This document shows, in pieces, positions 38,244 to 46,186 of a stretch of DNA of 64,000 nt. How positions within the stretch are numbered: position 1 is the first letter of the stretch; each line of letters begins with the position of its first letter. A program made the translations under genes and the position numbers. The notes below the pieces were generated by a model. It did not search any database. It was not told where the DNA came from and saw nothing but the letters and a program-made list of their open reading frames with translations. Origin of the DNA: Xanthocytophaga flava. GTDB taxonomy: Bacteria > Bacteroidota > Bacteroidia > Cytophagales > 172606-1. Where the stretch lies: positions 620,001 to 684,000 of the forward strand of contig JASJOS010000002.1 of the NCBI GenBank assembly GCA_030068525.1, given 5' to 3'.

Positions 38244-38389
38244 GCAGAAACAGTCAGGTGAATTAAAACAAAGGGTCGTTGGTTCAAATCCAACCTCTCA
38301 CTCTATCCAGATGTATATTATCAGTGAGAGTAGCTCAGGGGCAGAGCACTTTGTTCAGTAAGCATCATAAACCTGAAAACTGTTTTTGC
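38244..38389 (+). ncRNA. Circularly permuted tRNA-like RNA (3' half precedes 5' half)
   Basis: Read 5' to 3', the order is anticodon-stem 3' strand CAAAG (38269-38273), 4-nt variable region, T arm GTTGG-TTCAAAT-CCAAC (38278-38294) and acceptor 3' strand CTCTCAC (38295-38301). A 22-nt connector follows, then acceptor 5' strand GTGAGAG (38324-38330), T8-A9, D arm GCTC-AGGGGCA-GAGC (38333-38347), A26 and anticodon-stem 5' strand CTTTG (38349-38353). Every stem pairs perfectly and all invariant positions fit a class I tRNA. Outside it, 38244-38254 pairs with 38379-38389 (11 bp, one G-U) and 38255-38259 pairs with 38371-38375. This outer helix with a 3-nt AAA bulge extends the anticodon stem. No CCA is encoded, and the anticodon cannot be read because the joining points are unknown. 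Confidence 0.85.
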
Positions 38390-38391
38390 AT

Positions 38392-38440
38392 AAAAGGCAC
38401 TAAGGAAAGGAAATAGAACTTAGTGCCTATCTTTTGATTT
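38392..38440 (+). terminator. Terminator-like hairpin after the permuted tRNA element
   Basis: AGGCACTAAG (38395-38404) pairs perfectly with CTTAGTGCCT (38419-38428) around a 14-nt purine-rich loop, followed by ATCTTTTGATTTT. It separates the two tRNA-like elements. Confidence 0.65.
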
Positions 38441-38450
38441 TACTTATAAT

Positions 38451-38549
38451 GCCGGGTTTGCCAAACTGGTAAAGGCACTCATTCACAGGGGTGGATGAAG
38501 GTTTAGTGGATAGAGGCACTAATGTATGGTTCGAATCCTTCACCCGGCA
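38451..38549 (+). tRNA. Aberrant tRNA-like element with no canonical anticodon arm
   Basis: The acceptor strands GCCGGGT (38451-38457) and ACCCGGC (38542-38548) pair over 7 bp, a D arm GCC-AAACTGGTAAA-GGC (38460-38476) is intact, and a T loop TTCGAAT (38530-38536) is present. The core is abnormal. An 8-bp hairpin TCATTCAC/GTGGATGA with an AGGG tetraloop sits where the anticodon arm should be, and a second hairpin (38503-38508 with 38517-38522) resembles a long variable arm. The local T stem TATGG/CCTTC has two mismatches, whereas GAAGG at 38497-38501 would pair fully with CCTTC. At 98-99 nt it is long for a tRNA, and it has no U33 or normal 7-nt loop. It is either a degenerate tRNA or a specialised tRNA-like RNA. 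Confidence 0.55.
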
Positions 38550-38570
38550 CTTTTGTAAGATGCCTATCTC

Positions 38571-39971
38571 TCATCTGAATAGTTTTTGTTTAAATATTTG
38601 TCTGACTGCATTGGCTAGCTCTTCTTGTTTATTTACATTGACGTTTACCAGACAGAATGCAGGTTCTCCCTGCGCCATACGCCAGCGCCAGTCCATCTGA
38701 TCTGTTGTACGATGTGAACCATTATCAAACCACCAGGCTGTATAAATGCGATCTTGTCCTTTTTGCAGTATGCCTGTATATACAAGAGCATTATCGATGG
38801 TTTTCATTTCGACACGTTTAAATGTGTAGCCACTTCCCTGCCAGCAGATTAATGGGCTATGTTCTGCTACATAAAATGTTGGAATCGGCTTTATGTATAC
38901 CAACATGGATGAGTTGATAAATTGTGTGATATCGTCAGCAGATTGTTGTTTGGTAAAACCTGCCAGATGAGTAGTAATATGTGTAAATGTAGTAACAGGT
39001 CTAGGGTTATTAAAAAATAGTTGTATACCCAATACGACTAACACAATTAGGGCAAAGCCTGTAGAAATGAAGATAGGTCGATGTGTAGTTGCTGTTGTGG
39101 TTTGCACATGATTGTGCATGAGCTTGCTCCGTTTTTTATATATCCACTGGGTAATGAATACCATTGGGAGAATGACATATGCCACCAAACAAACCAGTCC
39201 AACTACATCATGCATAGGATTGGATGGTAATATATGAAATACAATCAATATAAGAATGCGAAACAGGTTGCTTAGGCTATTGAGAAATAGTGTCACTATG
39301 CCTAATCCAATAACCCATGAGTTCGTTATATAGCGTTGTTGAGTACGTTCGTTATATGCGATTAGAAAAATTGTCATCAGCAAGGATGTCTCTGTCATTT
39401 GCAGACCCATACACGCTACATCTACTAGAAACTCTGTTCCCTCAACCTGAATAGCATTACCAGAAATCGTATTCTCAAAACCTCCGGCAGACAAGATTGC
39501 TCCTGCCCATTTACTCAATTGTAACCGGATAGGAAAACTGAAGATGATACTGGTATACCTGAAAAAAGGAGATAGTACTCCAATCAGTAGAAAGGGAAGC
39601 AATGTGGTTTTTCCTAGCGTAAATTCAATGATAAAGAGTATCCCAATAGTTAATAAACCAAAGGGTAGCGTTCGGGCTGGCAACCATATCATACAACCCA
39701 GTATTGCCATAAGCAACCAGCCATATCGTGAACTATAAATCCCGCTTTGACGAATAATCAAAATATATGGAAACAATACAATTCCAAACCAGGAAAGAGA
39801 ATCCAGTGTAAAATAGGTTTGTGAAACCAGATATCCGAAAAACAATATATATAATGTAATTAAGGCAATGCCTGTGCTTCTCCGATAATCTGAACGAATC
39901 CACTTTCCAATGCTGAAGTCATTAGATTGGATAGCATATTTTAGTAATGCGATGGCTACTTTGGGATTCAT
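38571..39971 (-). CDS. xrtN: Exosortase N (XrtN)
   Basis: This 466-residue polytopic membrane transpeptidase-like enzyme has about nine membrane helices. The exosortase catalytic triad is visible: Cys187 in VACMGLQMTETSLL, Arg238 in LSNLFRILIL and His254 in NPMHDVVGL. A soluble C-terminal region (about 290-466) extends to the periplasm, as in XrtN. It should cleave and process the PEP-CTERM-like tail of the VIT protein encoded three genes upstream. Its stop codon lies 22 bp from the aberrant tRNA-like element on the opposite strand. The short gap (18 bp) to the next gene indicates an operon. Confidence 0.9.
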   Translation of the reverse strand: MNPKVAIALLKYAIQSNDFSIGKWIRSDYRRSTGIALITLYILFFGYLVSQTYFTLDSLSWFGIVLFPYILIIRQSGIYSSRYGWLLMAILGCMIWLPARTLPFGLLTIGILFIIEFTLGKTTLLPFLLIGVLSPFFRYTSIIFSFPIRLQLSKWAGAILSAGGFENTISGNAIQVEGTEFLVDVACMGLQMTETSLLMTIFLIAYNERTQQRYITNSWVIGLGIVTLFLNSLSNLFRILILIVFHILPSNPMHDVVGLVCLVAYVILPMVFITQWIYKKRSKLMHNHVQTTTATTHRPIFISTGFALIVLVVLGIQLFFNNPRPVTTFTHITTHLAGFTKQQSADDITQFINSSMLVYIKPIPTFYVAEHSPLICWQGSGYTFKRVEMKTIDNALVYTGILQKGQDRIYTAWWFDNGSHRTTDQMDWRWRMAQGEPAFCLVNVNVNKQEELANAVRQIFKQKLFR

Positions 39972-39989
39972 GTTATTACTCCTTAAAAT

Positions 39990-40949
39990 TTAATGTTGAT
40001 TGAGCTGTCTTCTATGCTCCAGGCTAAGGTATTGCTGAGCAATGCGGTTTTCAGGTTTGAGATCAAAAGTGTATAGTACTGCCACGAAGAACCATTCGAG
40101 TGGTTTCATAAGAATGTAGATTGTATCAGCCACATGGCGGTTATTAAAGATATCGTAGTATTTATGAACTACATCGCCCACCTTATTGTACCCGCGTCTG
40201 ATTCGTCTGTGCGTAGCTGGCATTTTCTCCTGAATTAATTCTTCAAAGGCATTAGCAACTAGTAGTTGTCTATTGCATAAGATTGGGGCATTCTGTCTGA
40301 TTCCCAATCGCTGAGGTTTTACCAGTTCAGGATGTCCTTTGGCTGCAACCGAACAGGGAAAATGCCCTCCACAGCTTACATTGTAACACATATAGTCTAA
40401 TTCAGAAAAACCATGTTTATATGTATCTGTGAAAGCCCGAATAAAAGAATCCGGTTGTTGACCAAACAATAATAGAATCGCAGAAAGAATGACTAGGAAT
40501 GGTAGGGATAATACAAGTAAAACGGGTACTTTGGATAGTAGTTGTATGGAAAGGAACTTCCAGATTATTTTTTCAAAACCATGCATTGGTTTGCTCTTTA
40601 TTGTTTGTGCATAGTTTAAAAATAGTTGGTGATTTTTAATGAGCATACGTATACACAAAAGGATCACAGGCAGGTTGCCTATCGGCCCTAACCATGTTTC
40701 GCTAAGATGAAATAGCATGAGAATATTTAGTACGATGGCAACCAGAAGTAAGATATTAACTGTTACCTCCTGTATCGGAGGTGCAATATGGGTGCGATAA
40801 CTTGAGTAAAAATAAGCAATGAGGCAAAGTATAATCAGAAAGTAGATCGATAGCCTGTGTTCTGGTGAGAAAGTAGCACTATCTCCACAGCAGTCATTTC
40901 CTAATAGAATGTCAAATACTAATATATATAACAATGGGATACATACCAT
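39990..40949 (-). CDS. XrtN-locus membrane protein (possibly DUF6688 family)
   Basis: The protein has at least 319 residues: four or five hydrophobic helices in the first 180, then a soluble region with a conserved-looking Cys/His-rich segment (DYMCYNVSCGGHFPCSVAAKGHPELV) and a basic part (MPATHRRIRRGYNKVGDVVH). I associate it tentatively with DUF6688. The ATG at 40949 begins inside a hydrophobic helix. The frame continues upstream for 21 sense codons after a TAG and reads as a natural extension of that helix but contains no ATG, GTG or TTG, so the true start may be non-canonical. It lies 18 bp upstream of xrtN. Confidence 0.75.
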   Translation of the reverse strand: MVCIPLLYILVFDILLGNDCCGDSATFSPEHRLSIYFLIILCLIAYFYSSYRTHIAPPIQEVTVNILLLVAIVLNILMLFHLSETWLGPIGNLPVILLCIRMLIKNHQLFLNYAQTIKSKPMHGFEKIIWKFLSIQLLSKVPVLLVLSLPFLVILSAILLLFGQQPDSFIRAFTDTYKHGFSELDYMCYNVSCGGHFPCSVAAKGHPELVKPQRLGIRQNAPILCNRQLLVANAFEELIQEKMPATHRRIRRGYNKVGDVVHKYYDIFNNRHVADTIYILMKPLEWFFVAVLYTFDLKPENRIAQQYLSLEHRRQLNQH

Positions 40950-41106
40950 AGATATAATCTCCAGTATCCGGATGAGTAGTGTTGCAATAAAGCTTTCTTT
41001 CCTTATCAGATACTATATCTCTGCTACTAAAAAGAGGCTGGGTATGCTAAAAAGAATGATGAATCCAATCATATACTAACTAATGTATTTAAAAGGTGCC
41101 TGAGGG

Positions 41107-41505
41107 TTAGTTATTACTATTAATAGAAAAATTACCCGTTACTAGACTAAACAAATACAGTAGCAGGGTTGGTATCTGACTCAGTATTGCGATGGCATAT
41201 ACTATGAAAAATATGCCTTTGTATGTATTCCAGTTCTGATATTTTGCATCATAATCTATGATGTAAATAAAAAGAACAAGTGAAAAAGAGAAATACAGGA
41301 GAAATCCATATTTCTCCTGTAGATGGTATTCCCTGAAAATATTCAGTAACCAATATTCCATTTCTTGTATTCCAAATATATCCTTCCAGGTGATAAACAT
41401 AATCAGGGAGTTGACAGGGATCAGACTCATGCAAAGAAGAATGACATTGCAGACAATGTATAGTGCCCGATCCCACATCTCAGAAACAGATTTAGTTGAT
41501 TCCAT
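41107..41505 (-). CDS. Small XrtN-locus membrane protein
   Basis: This 132-residue protein has three or four hydrophobic helices (ALYIVCNVILLCMSLIPVNS, FLLYFSFSLVLFIYIIDY, IFFIVYAIAILSQIPTLLLY). I recognise no family. It starts 10 bp after the VIT-domain gene ends and is transcribed with it. A similar small membrane protein sits on the other side of the VIT gene. Confidence 0.75.
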   Translation of the reverse strand: MESTKSVSEMWDRALYIVCNVILLCMSLIPVNSLIMFITWKDIFGIQEMEYWLLNIFREYHLQEKYGFLLYFSFSLVLFIYIIDYDAKYQNWNTYKGIFFIVYAIAILSQIPTLLLYLFSLVTGNFSINSNN

Positions 41506-41515
41506 ATGCCAGATA

Positions 41516-44095
41516 TTATATTCGTTGTCTCCAGAATAGATAACCTGCTATGCTAACTGCAGTAAGAATCAGTAGCCACTCGTGTGGCTCTGGTACAGAT
41601 CCTGCACCATTCAAAGAAGCGTTTTTCAAACTGTTTTTTGCTTCTTTGATTCCAAATCGTTCATAGTCCTTTTGTGTTTCTAATACTACCAGACTGGAAA
41701 TAGGAGAAACTACATAAGCTCGTTGTGCTTCGGCAATCAGATTATCGGATAGATAGTCTTTTGCAAAATATCGATGGCCTATTTCATGCATCAGGTGATT
41801 ATAGGTAAATAACCGGAGCAGATGATCAGGAGCTACATTTGCGTTTATGGACTGAGTTGTTTCTTCCTTCAACTGTATCTCTGCCTGTGGAAGTGTAACA
41901 GTCTGTTCATCCTCCATATTTTTTACAAATCGCTTTTCTATGAATAATTGCTTCAGATAGGTGGTGCTTCCTCTATCATACTGGATTACTCGTAACTCAG
42001 CAAGAGTTTTCAGATAAGGTGACAATTCTGAACTTAATGAAAATAGTCTGACTTTGAGATTTTGAGTCGCTTTTGATTCCAGATCTTTCGCAAACGGTGT
42101 ATCTTTCAGATCATTCAGATTTGGAGAAGGATGATCACTTTTGGAAATAATTAGTGATTGTTCCGGGTTATCAATTTTATGAACAGGAAGCAAGCTAAAC
42201 TGGTTTTTCCATAGTTTCTCATACATAGACAATAGATTGGTATTCGTAAGCTGTATCCATTGTTCATCCCATACCCATACAGTTGAAGATTTGGTCATAT
42301 CGTATACGTCTTCAAATTCCCGTAGGCTCCAGGAATTATTCAGATCAATATATACTGATTGGGGTGCAAAGTGTTCGTACTGCTTTTGATAAGGAAGTAC
42401 AGAATAACTTTTTCCCTGAAAGACAAAGGATTGTTTAGAGAGTGTTGGAGTACGGAACGAAAATGAAAAGTCGGGCTGGTAAGACCCTTTTGTATAAAAT
42501 ATGCTATTGGCTTCAGACGAAAAGTCTTCCAATCCCAGAACATCCAGTGGTGCTGAGACAAAATCTACACTCGTATTCTCTTTGGTACGGGAATTAGTAG
42601 GCCCCTGAAAATAAATATTGTCATAAAACAGTCTGTCTCCTTCTGCACGAAGTGGTGAGGTAATTCCAATTTTGAACTGCCTATCACCATTGGCAGGGCA
42701 AGGAAAGACTCGTACGGTGACTGTATTACCCTCCTGCCATTGTACAACAGAAGGATCTCGTCTTTCAACTCCTACAATGGTTGTATAAGCTGAATCGGCC
42801 TTGGCTTTGGTTGTGAGGCGTGCTTCTTCTTCAATACCATTGATCCATAATGATAAAGAAGTAACAACAGATCCTTCCGGCAAATGAAATGTATAAATAG
42901 CTTCCTGATCTCTCCAACTCCAGCTACTATGATTGTGAATGGTGATTATCTTCTCTGTGTAGGCTAAACGATAGTCAGGATATACCTTAACATTGTTCTC
43001 AATATGGCGGGTAGCAAGATCATCACCAGACCAGAGACGTTGTTGTGCTTCGTGTCTGGCATCATGTAAGGATTCCAGTATCTGAATCTTTTCACTTCTG
43101 GAGAAATCAGGACGACCCCAAAGAGTTGATGCAATTACTACCAGTGGATCATGCTCCTGTACTTCACTAAAAGATCGGCTTGGAAATATATCAAAACCAT
43201 TTTCCCAAAGCATAGGTGTATAAACTAAACCTGTTTTTAAGATTCGTTCAGTAACCCAATCACTACGAAGTTTTTGTGAAATCTGTACCCATTTGGGCAA
43301 AGACTTAGTATGTGAAATAACCTGACTCTCTACACTTTGGATTTTATCTAAGTTTGCTTGCCAGTGCCATGCAAAATAGGTTATAAATACCAGTGGCAAT
43401 GCCAGACCAATCAGGATAGGCTTTTTGAATTGGAAAAAAGATTCACGTAGTACACGAAATAGAATGAAAGAGAATATCAATGGGATAAATACGTGTCCAC
43501 CTATACCAATGCCAATCATACATATTGCTCCAATAGGATAAATAGGTACCAGATAAATGGCCAGATACACAAATAGTAGTAAGGCAGCTGCAAGAATAAC
43601 ATAAAGACCTGATTGCAATACGGAAGACATGTGATCTTTCCAGACAAATGCTATGCAGGCTATACCGCTGGTTACAATGTAAAAACATAACCAGGATGTA
43701 GCAGAATCAAAAACAGACATTTCTCTATTAAGAGCATAACAACTGATTAAACTCAATACTAGCCAGAGCAATACCTGTGCTGTAAAATCCTCTTGTTTGG
43801 ATCGTCCGGAGATGAACTTCCATCCCCATTTTATCAATAGAGAAAATCCATATACAAAAGCTATTACATAATGAATGAAGAAAAGGGTGAAAGCTTCCTG
43901 TTTGTTAGTTGCTAACCATTCAAAGCCGACAAATAGAATAGCGGAGATAATAACAAATATAAGTCCAGCTCCGATATATGTATCTTTCAGAGGCAGTGAT
44001 AGCTTTTCCTGAAAAGACAGGCGAGTGATTGTTTCCTGCCCAAGCTTTTCCGATGCAGGTGTAATCTGAGAGGGTGTAGTGAGTTCAGTTTTCAT
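41516..44095 (-). CDS. XrtN system VIT-domain protein with PEP-CTERM-like sorting tail
   Basis: This 859-residue protein has a multi-helix N-terminal membrane region (about 45-255). A periplasmic VIT (vault/inter-alpha-trypsin) domain follows at about 370-500 (AYTEKIITIHNHSSWSWRDQ, AIYTFHLPEGSVVTSLSLWI, VTVRVFPCPANGDRQFKIGI), and then a long C-terminal region. The tail is VPEPHEWLLILTAVSIAGYL followed by FWRQRI, a PEP motif plus hydrophobic helix plus basic residues that constitutes an exosortase sorting signal. It is the evident substrate of XrtN in the same operon. Confidence 0.9.
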   Translation of the reverse strand: MKTELTTPSQITPASEKLGQETITRLSFQEKLSLPLKDTYIGAGLIFVIISAILFVGFEWLATNKQEAFTLFFIHYVIAFVYGFSLLIKWGWKFISGRSKQEDFTAQVLLWLVLSLISCYALNREMSVFDSATSWLCFYIVTSGIACIAFVWKDHMSSVLQSGLYVILAAALLLFVYLAIYLVPIYPIGAICMIGIGIGGHVFIPLIFSFILFRVLRESFFQFKKPILIGLALPLVFITYFAWHWQANLDKIQSVESQVISHTKSLPKWVQISQKLRSDWVTERILKTGLVYTPMLWENGFDIFPSRSFSEVQEHDPLVVIASTLWGRPDFSRSEKIQILESLHDARHEAQQRLWSGDDLATRHIENNVKVYPDYRLAYTEKIITIHNHSSWSWRDQEAIYTFHLPEGSVVTSLSLWINGIEEEARLTTKAKADSAYTTIVGVERRDPSVVQWQEGNTVTVRVFPCPANGDRQFKIGITSPLRAEGDRLFYDNIYFQGPTNSRTKENTSVDFVSAPLDVLGLEDFSSEANSIFYTKGSYQPDFSFSFRTPTLSKQSFVFQGKSYSVLPYQKQYEHFAPQSVYIDLNNSWSLREFEDVYDMTKSSTVWVWDEQWIQLTNTNLLSMYEKLWKNQFSLLPVHKIDNPEQSLIISKSDHPSPNLNDLKDTPFAKDLESKATQNLKVRLFSLSSELSPYLKTLAELRVIQYDRGSTTYLKQLFIEKRFVKNMEDEQTVTLPQAEIQLKEETTQSINANVAPDHLLRLFTYNHLMHEIGHRYFAKDYLSDNLIAEAQRAYVVSPISSLVVLETQKDYERFGIKEAKNSLKNASLNGAGSVPEPHEWLLILTAVSIAGYLFWRQRI

Positions 44096-44107
44096 ATTGA
44101 GATAGGT

Positions 44108-44518
44108 TTACCAGATATTTAAAGGAAAAAAGTTTCCTAAACTTAGCCATACAAATAAAAAAACAGGGAGTTGCGTAATAAGTGTACATATGTAAAAACA
44201 ATAAAATGTACATAGGGACAAGAATGTCAAATCGTTGTATGTACGTGCCTGCCTTATTGTGTGGTTAAGGCTAATCACTAATAAGACCACTTCCAATGGA
44301 AAATGCCATATCATGCTTATTAACCCAAGTGCACTTATATGTAATATGGTAGTTGGTAATAAGAACTTTTGAAGCCAGATGTCAATGAACATACTAACCT
44401 GATCTGATATGAAATATGCAAGAACAATGCACCAGTGAACAAATGAGATGAGTATGTACATAAGTGAAAATGTATAGATATGGTTTTTATCAGGGTTGGT
44501 CAATGAATATGATTTCAT
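44108..44518 (-). CDS. Small membrane protein upstream of the VIT gene
   Basis: This 136-residue protein has about four hydrophobic helices (FSLMYILISFVHWCIVLAYF, LISMIWHFPLEVVLLVISL, FYCFYICTLITQLPVFLFVW). No family was recognised. It lies 12 bp before the VIT gene, 26 bp after the DUF4153-type gene, and is almost certainly in the same operon. Confidence 0.75.
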   Translation of the reverse strand: MKSYSLTNPDKNHIYTFSLMYILISFVHWCIVLAYFISDQVSMFIDIWLQKFLLPTTILHISALGLISMIWHFPLEVVLLVISLNHTIRQARTYNDLTFLSLCTFYCFYICTLITQLPVFLFVWLSLGNFFPLNIW

Positions 44519-44544
44519 GTTTCTGCAGATAAAATAAAAATATC

Positions 44545-46080
44545 CTATTGATTCCTTGAGTTAAAATACTGATAGGCTTGATAGTCAGCATAATTCCACG
44601 ATAGCCATGTATATTCCTGATATTCTTTCTGAAATTTTTCGATTCGGTAGTAGAGGTATTCGTTCATTGAAATTTGATTCCTCTTGCTATCATGTATTTT
44701 TCCTCTACTAAGTATATCCTGAATTTTTGTTCGATTCTTAACAAGGATTGGTAATGCTTTATCCGAACGCGTTAGTTGATATTCCAGATCGATCTTTGAG
44801 TTAAGCTTTGGATGTTGCAGATTATAGGACACAATAAAAACATCCCAGTTAATGAGTGTCAATAGAATAAACATTGCGTATGCTGCCCAGCTATTGATTC
44901 GTAACAGATAAAAGAAGGACTTTTTCTGACTGATTTTCTGATACAATGTGAATAAACCTATATAGGTAAGTATTAGAAAAATGACAACACCTACACGTTT
45001 ATAAGCGAGCCCATGTTCATGAAAGTAATAATAACATCGTAAGAGAACAGAAAGCCCTAATATTCCATTCTGAATGATCCATAGATAGGCGGCCTGTTTT
45101 AATAGTGTGTTTTTTGTGTAAAAATTAATGTTTTTACGAAAGTAGAATAGTAATATTCCCATTGATAGAAGGATACTCAGAAGTAACATGTTTGCTCCTT
45201 CATGGAGAAGAATGGAGAAATCGGTAATTTCTTTGTAATCAAAGTTGATCCATAACCAGTATATATCCGCACAGTTCTCTGCAAATATTAAAATGTTAAC
45301 AGAGATGACCAGAATCAAAGCTCCTGTGTATTCATTTTTTAGTGCGAGATTTTTTACTCTATGATGTAGTTTATTTTTGGTCATTCTTCGCTGATGGGCA
45401 AGCCAGTTGTTTTGTAAGCTTTCATGTTTTAGTAAAGTATCAAAAGGCTTATAGTATAAAATTGAACCTAGCAAATAAAAGCCGGAGAGAAAAAACGTAA
45501 ACCAGGGTATTGAAAAATTGGTGAATAATGACTCCAGAAGAGTATAGAAAGAATGAAATAGTGTATCAGTTAAATCACTGAAAATGGGGTTAGCTGTCTT
45601 AAAAATAGCAAAGAAGATCCCAAAAAATAGCAGTGGGACAAATGAGAATCGAAATTGAGCCAGTGAACGTCCTACTTGAGTATGTTTTACCTTTGACTGG
45701 ATTATCCAGGCTTGTATACCATTGAAATAGTTAGGCATCACTTGGAAGAAATTGACTATATAGGCTGCTAATGGATTGTAAATAGTTCGATAACGATATT
45801 CATGTAGCAGTCCGGTCATAATCATAAATGAAGTGATAAAGACTAGTTTGCTAATAAGCGTATTGTGCCACACTACCATAATTGCTGATAATAAGGTAAA
45901 AGCAATTGAGATTCTTACTGAATTAATCTTCAAACTTTCCTGATAGGAGTACAGCAAGATTGAAATCAACAGTATGGAAAATAACAACAGGTTTACTCCC
46001 AGCTTTTCATTCCAGAAAAAGATATTGAAGAGTAAACCTAGTGTTATAAAACATAAGCCTTTTACTAAAATAGTTTTCAT
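44545..46080 (-). CDS. DUF4153/DUF4173-type polytopic membrane protein (copy 1)
   Basis: The 511-residue protein has about twelve hydrophobic helices, with LFNIFFWNEKLGVNLLLFSI at the start, LILVISVNILIFAENCADIYWLW in the middle and a short soluble tail ending FNSRNQ. The pattern FW-EKLG-NLLLF matches the DUF4153/DUF4173 family of unknown function. It is a paralogue of the next gene upstream, with a nearly identical stretch (LYQKISQKKSFFYLLRINSW and beyond) reflecting a 96-bp identical DNA segment. Such genes recur near regulators of the winged-helix type. The function is unknown. Confidence 0.85.
   Translation of the reverse strand: MKTILVKGLCFITLGLLFNIFFWNEKLGVNLLLFSILLISILLYSYQESLKINSVRISIAFTLLSAIMVVWHNTLISKLVFITSFMIMTGLLHEYRYRTIYNPLAAYIVNFFQVMPNYFNGIQAWIIQSKVKHTQVGRSLAQFRFSFVPLLFFGIFFAIFKTANPIFSDLTDTLFHSFYTLLESLFTNFSIPWFTFFLSGFYLLGSILYYKPFDTLLKHESLQNNWLAHQRRMTKNKLHHRVKNLALKNEYTGALILVISVNILIFAENCADIYWLWINFDYKEITDFSILLHEGANMLLLSILLSMGILLFYFRKNINFYTKNTLLKQAAYLWIIQNGILGLSVLLRCYYYFHEHGLAYKRVGVVIFLILTYIGLFTLYQKISQKKSFFYLLRINSWAAYAMFILLTLINWDVFIVSYNLQHPKLNSKIDLEYQLTRSDKALPILVKNRTKIQDILSRGKIHDSKRNQISMNEYLYYRIEKFQKEYQEYTWLSWNYADYQAYQYFNSRNQ
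44857..44952. repeat. 96-bp exact repeat (copy in first DUF4153-type gene)
   Basis: This segment is identical to 46505-46600, inside the paralogous gene, while sequence on either side diverges markedly. It is direct and in frame, and looks like a gene-conversion tract. Confidence 0.85.
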
Positions 46081-46186
46081 AGTGTAGGAAATGGTATTCT
46101 ATAATCTAAGTTTCAGAGAATCTGATCAAACAAAATGTCAGCACGATGGACTATTAATTTTTCTTTTATTGGCAAGTGCATTTTGT

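Noticed and set aside
38244-38389. A bulge-helix-bulge splice motif at the outer helix.
   Set aside because: The internal loop between anticodon stem and outer helix is about 7 by 15 nt rather than two 3-nt bulges around a 4-bp helix, and BHB endonuclease is not expected in Bacteria. Only one 3-nt bulge (AAA, 38376-38378) is present.
38142-38440. A permuted tmRNA (ssrA) instead of a permuted tRNA.
   Set aside because: The D arm is a complete canonical 4-bp tRNA D arm, no tag reading frame or pseudoknots are visible, and the closed RNA is only about 146 nt.
38142-38440. A natural permuted group I intron around the two tRNA halves. TATAGTCC at about 38193 resembles the S element.
   Set aside because: No P7 or R-like partner is visible, the flanks are too short for a group I core, and the base before the 3' half is not a plausible terminal G position.
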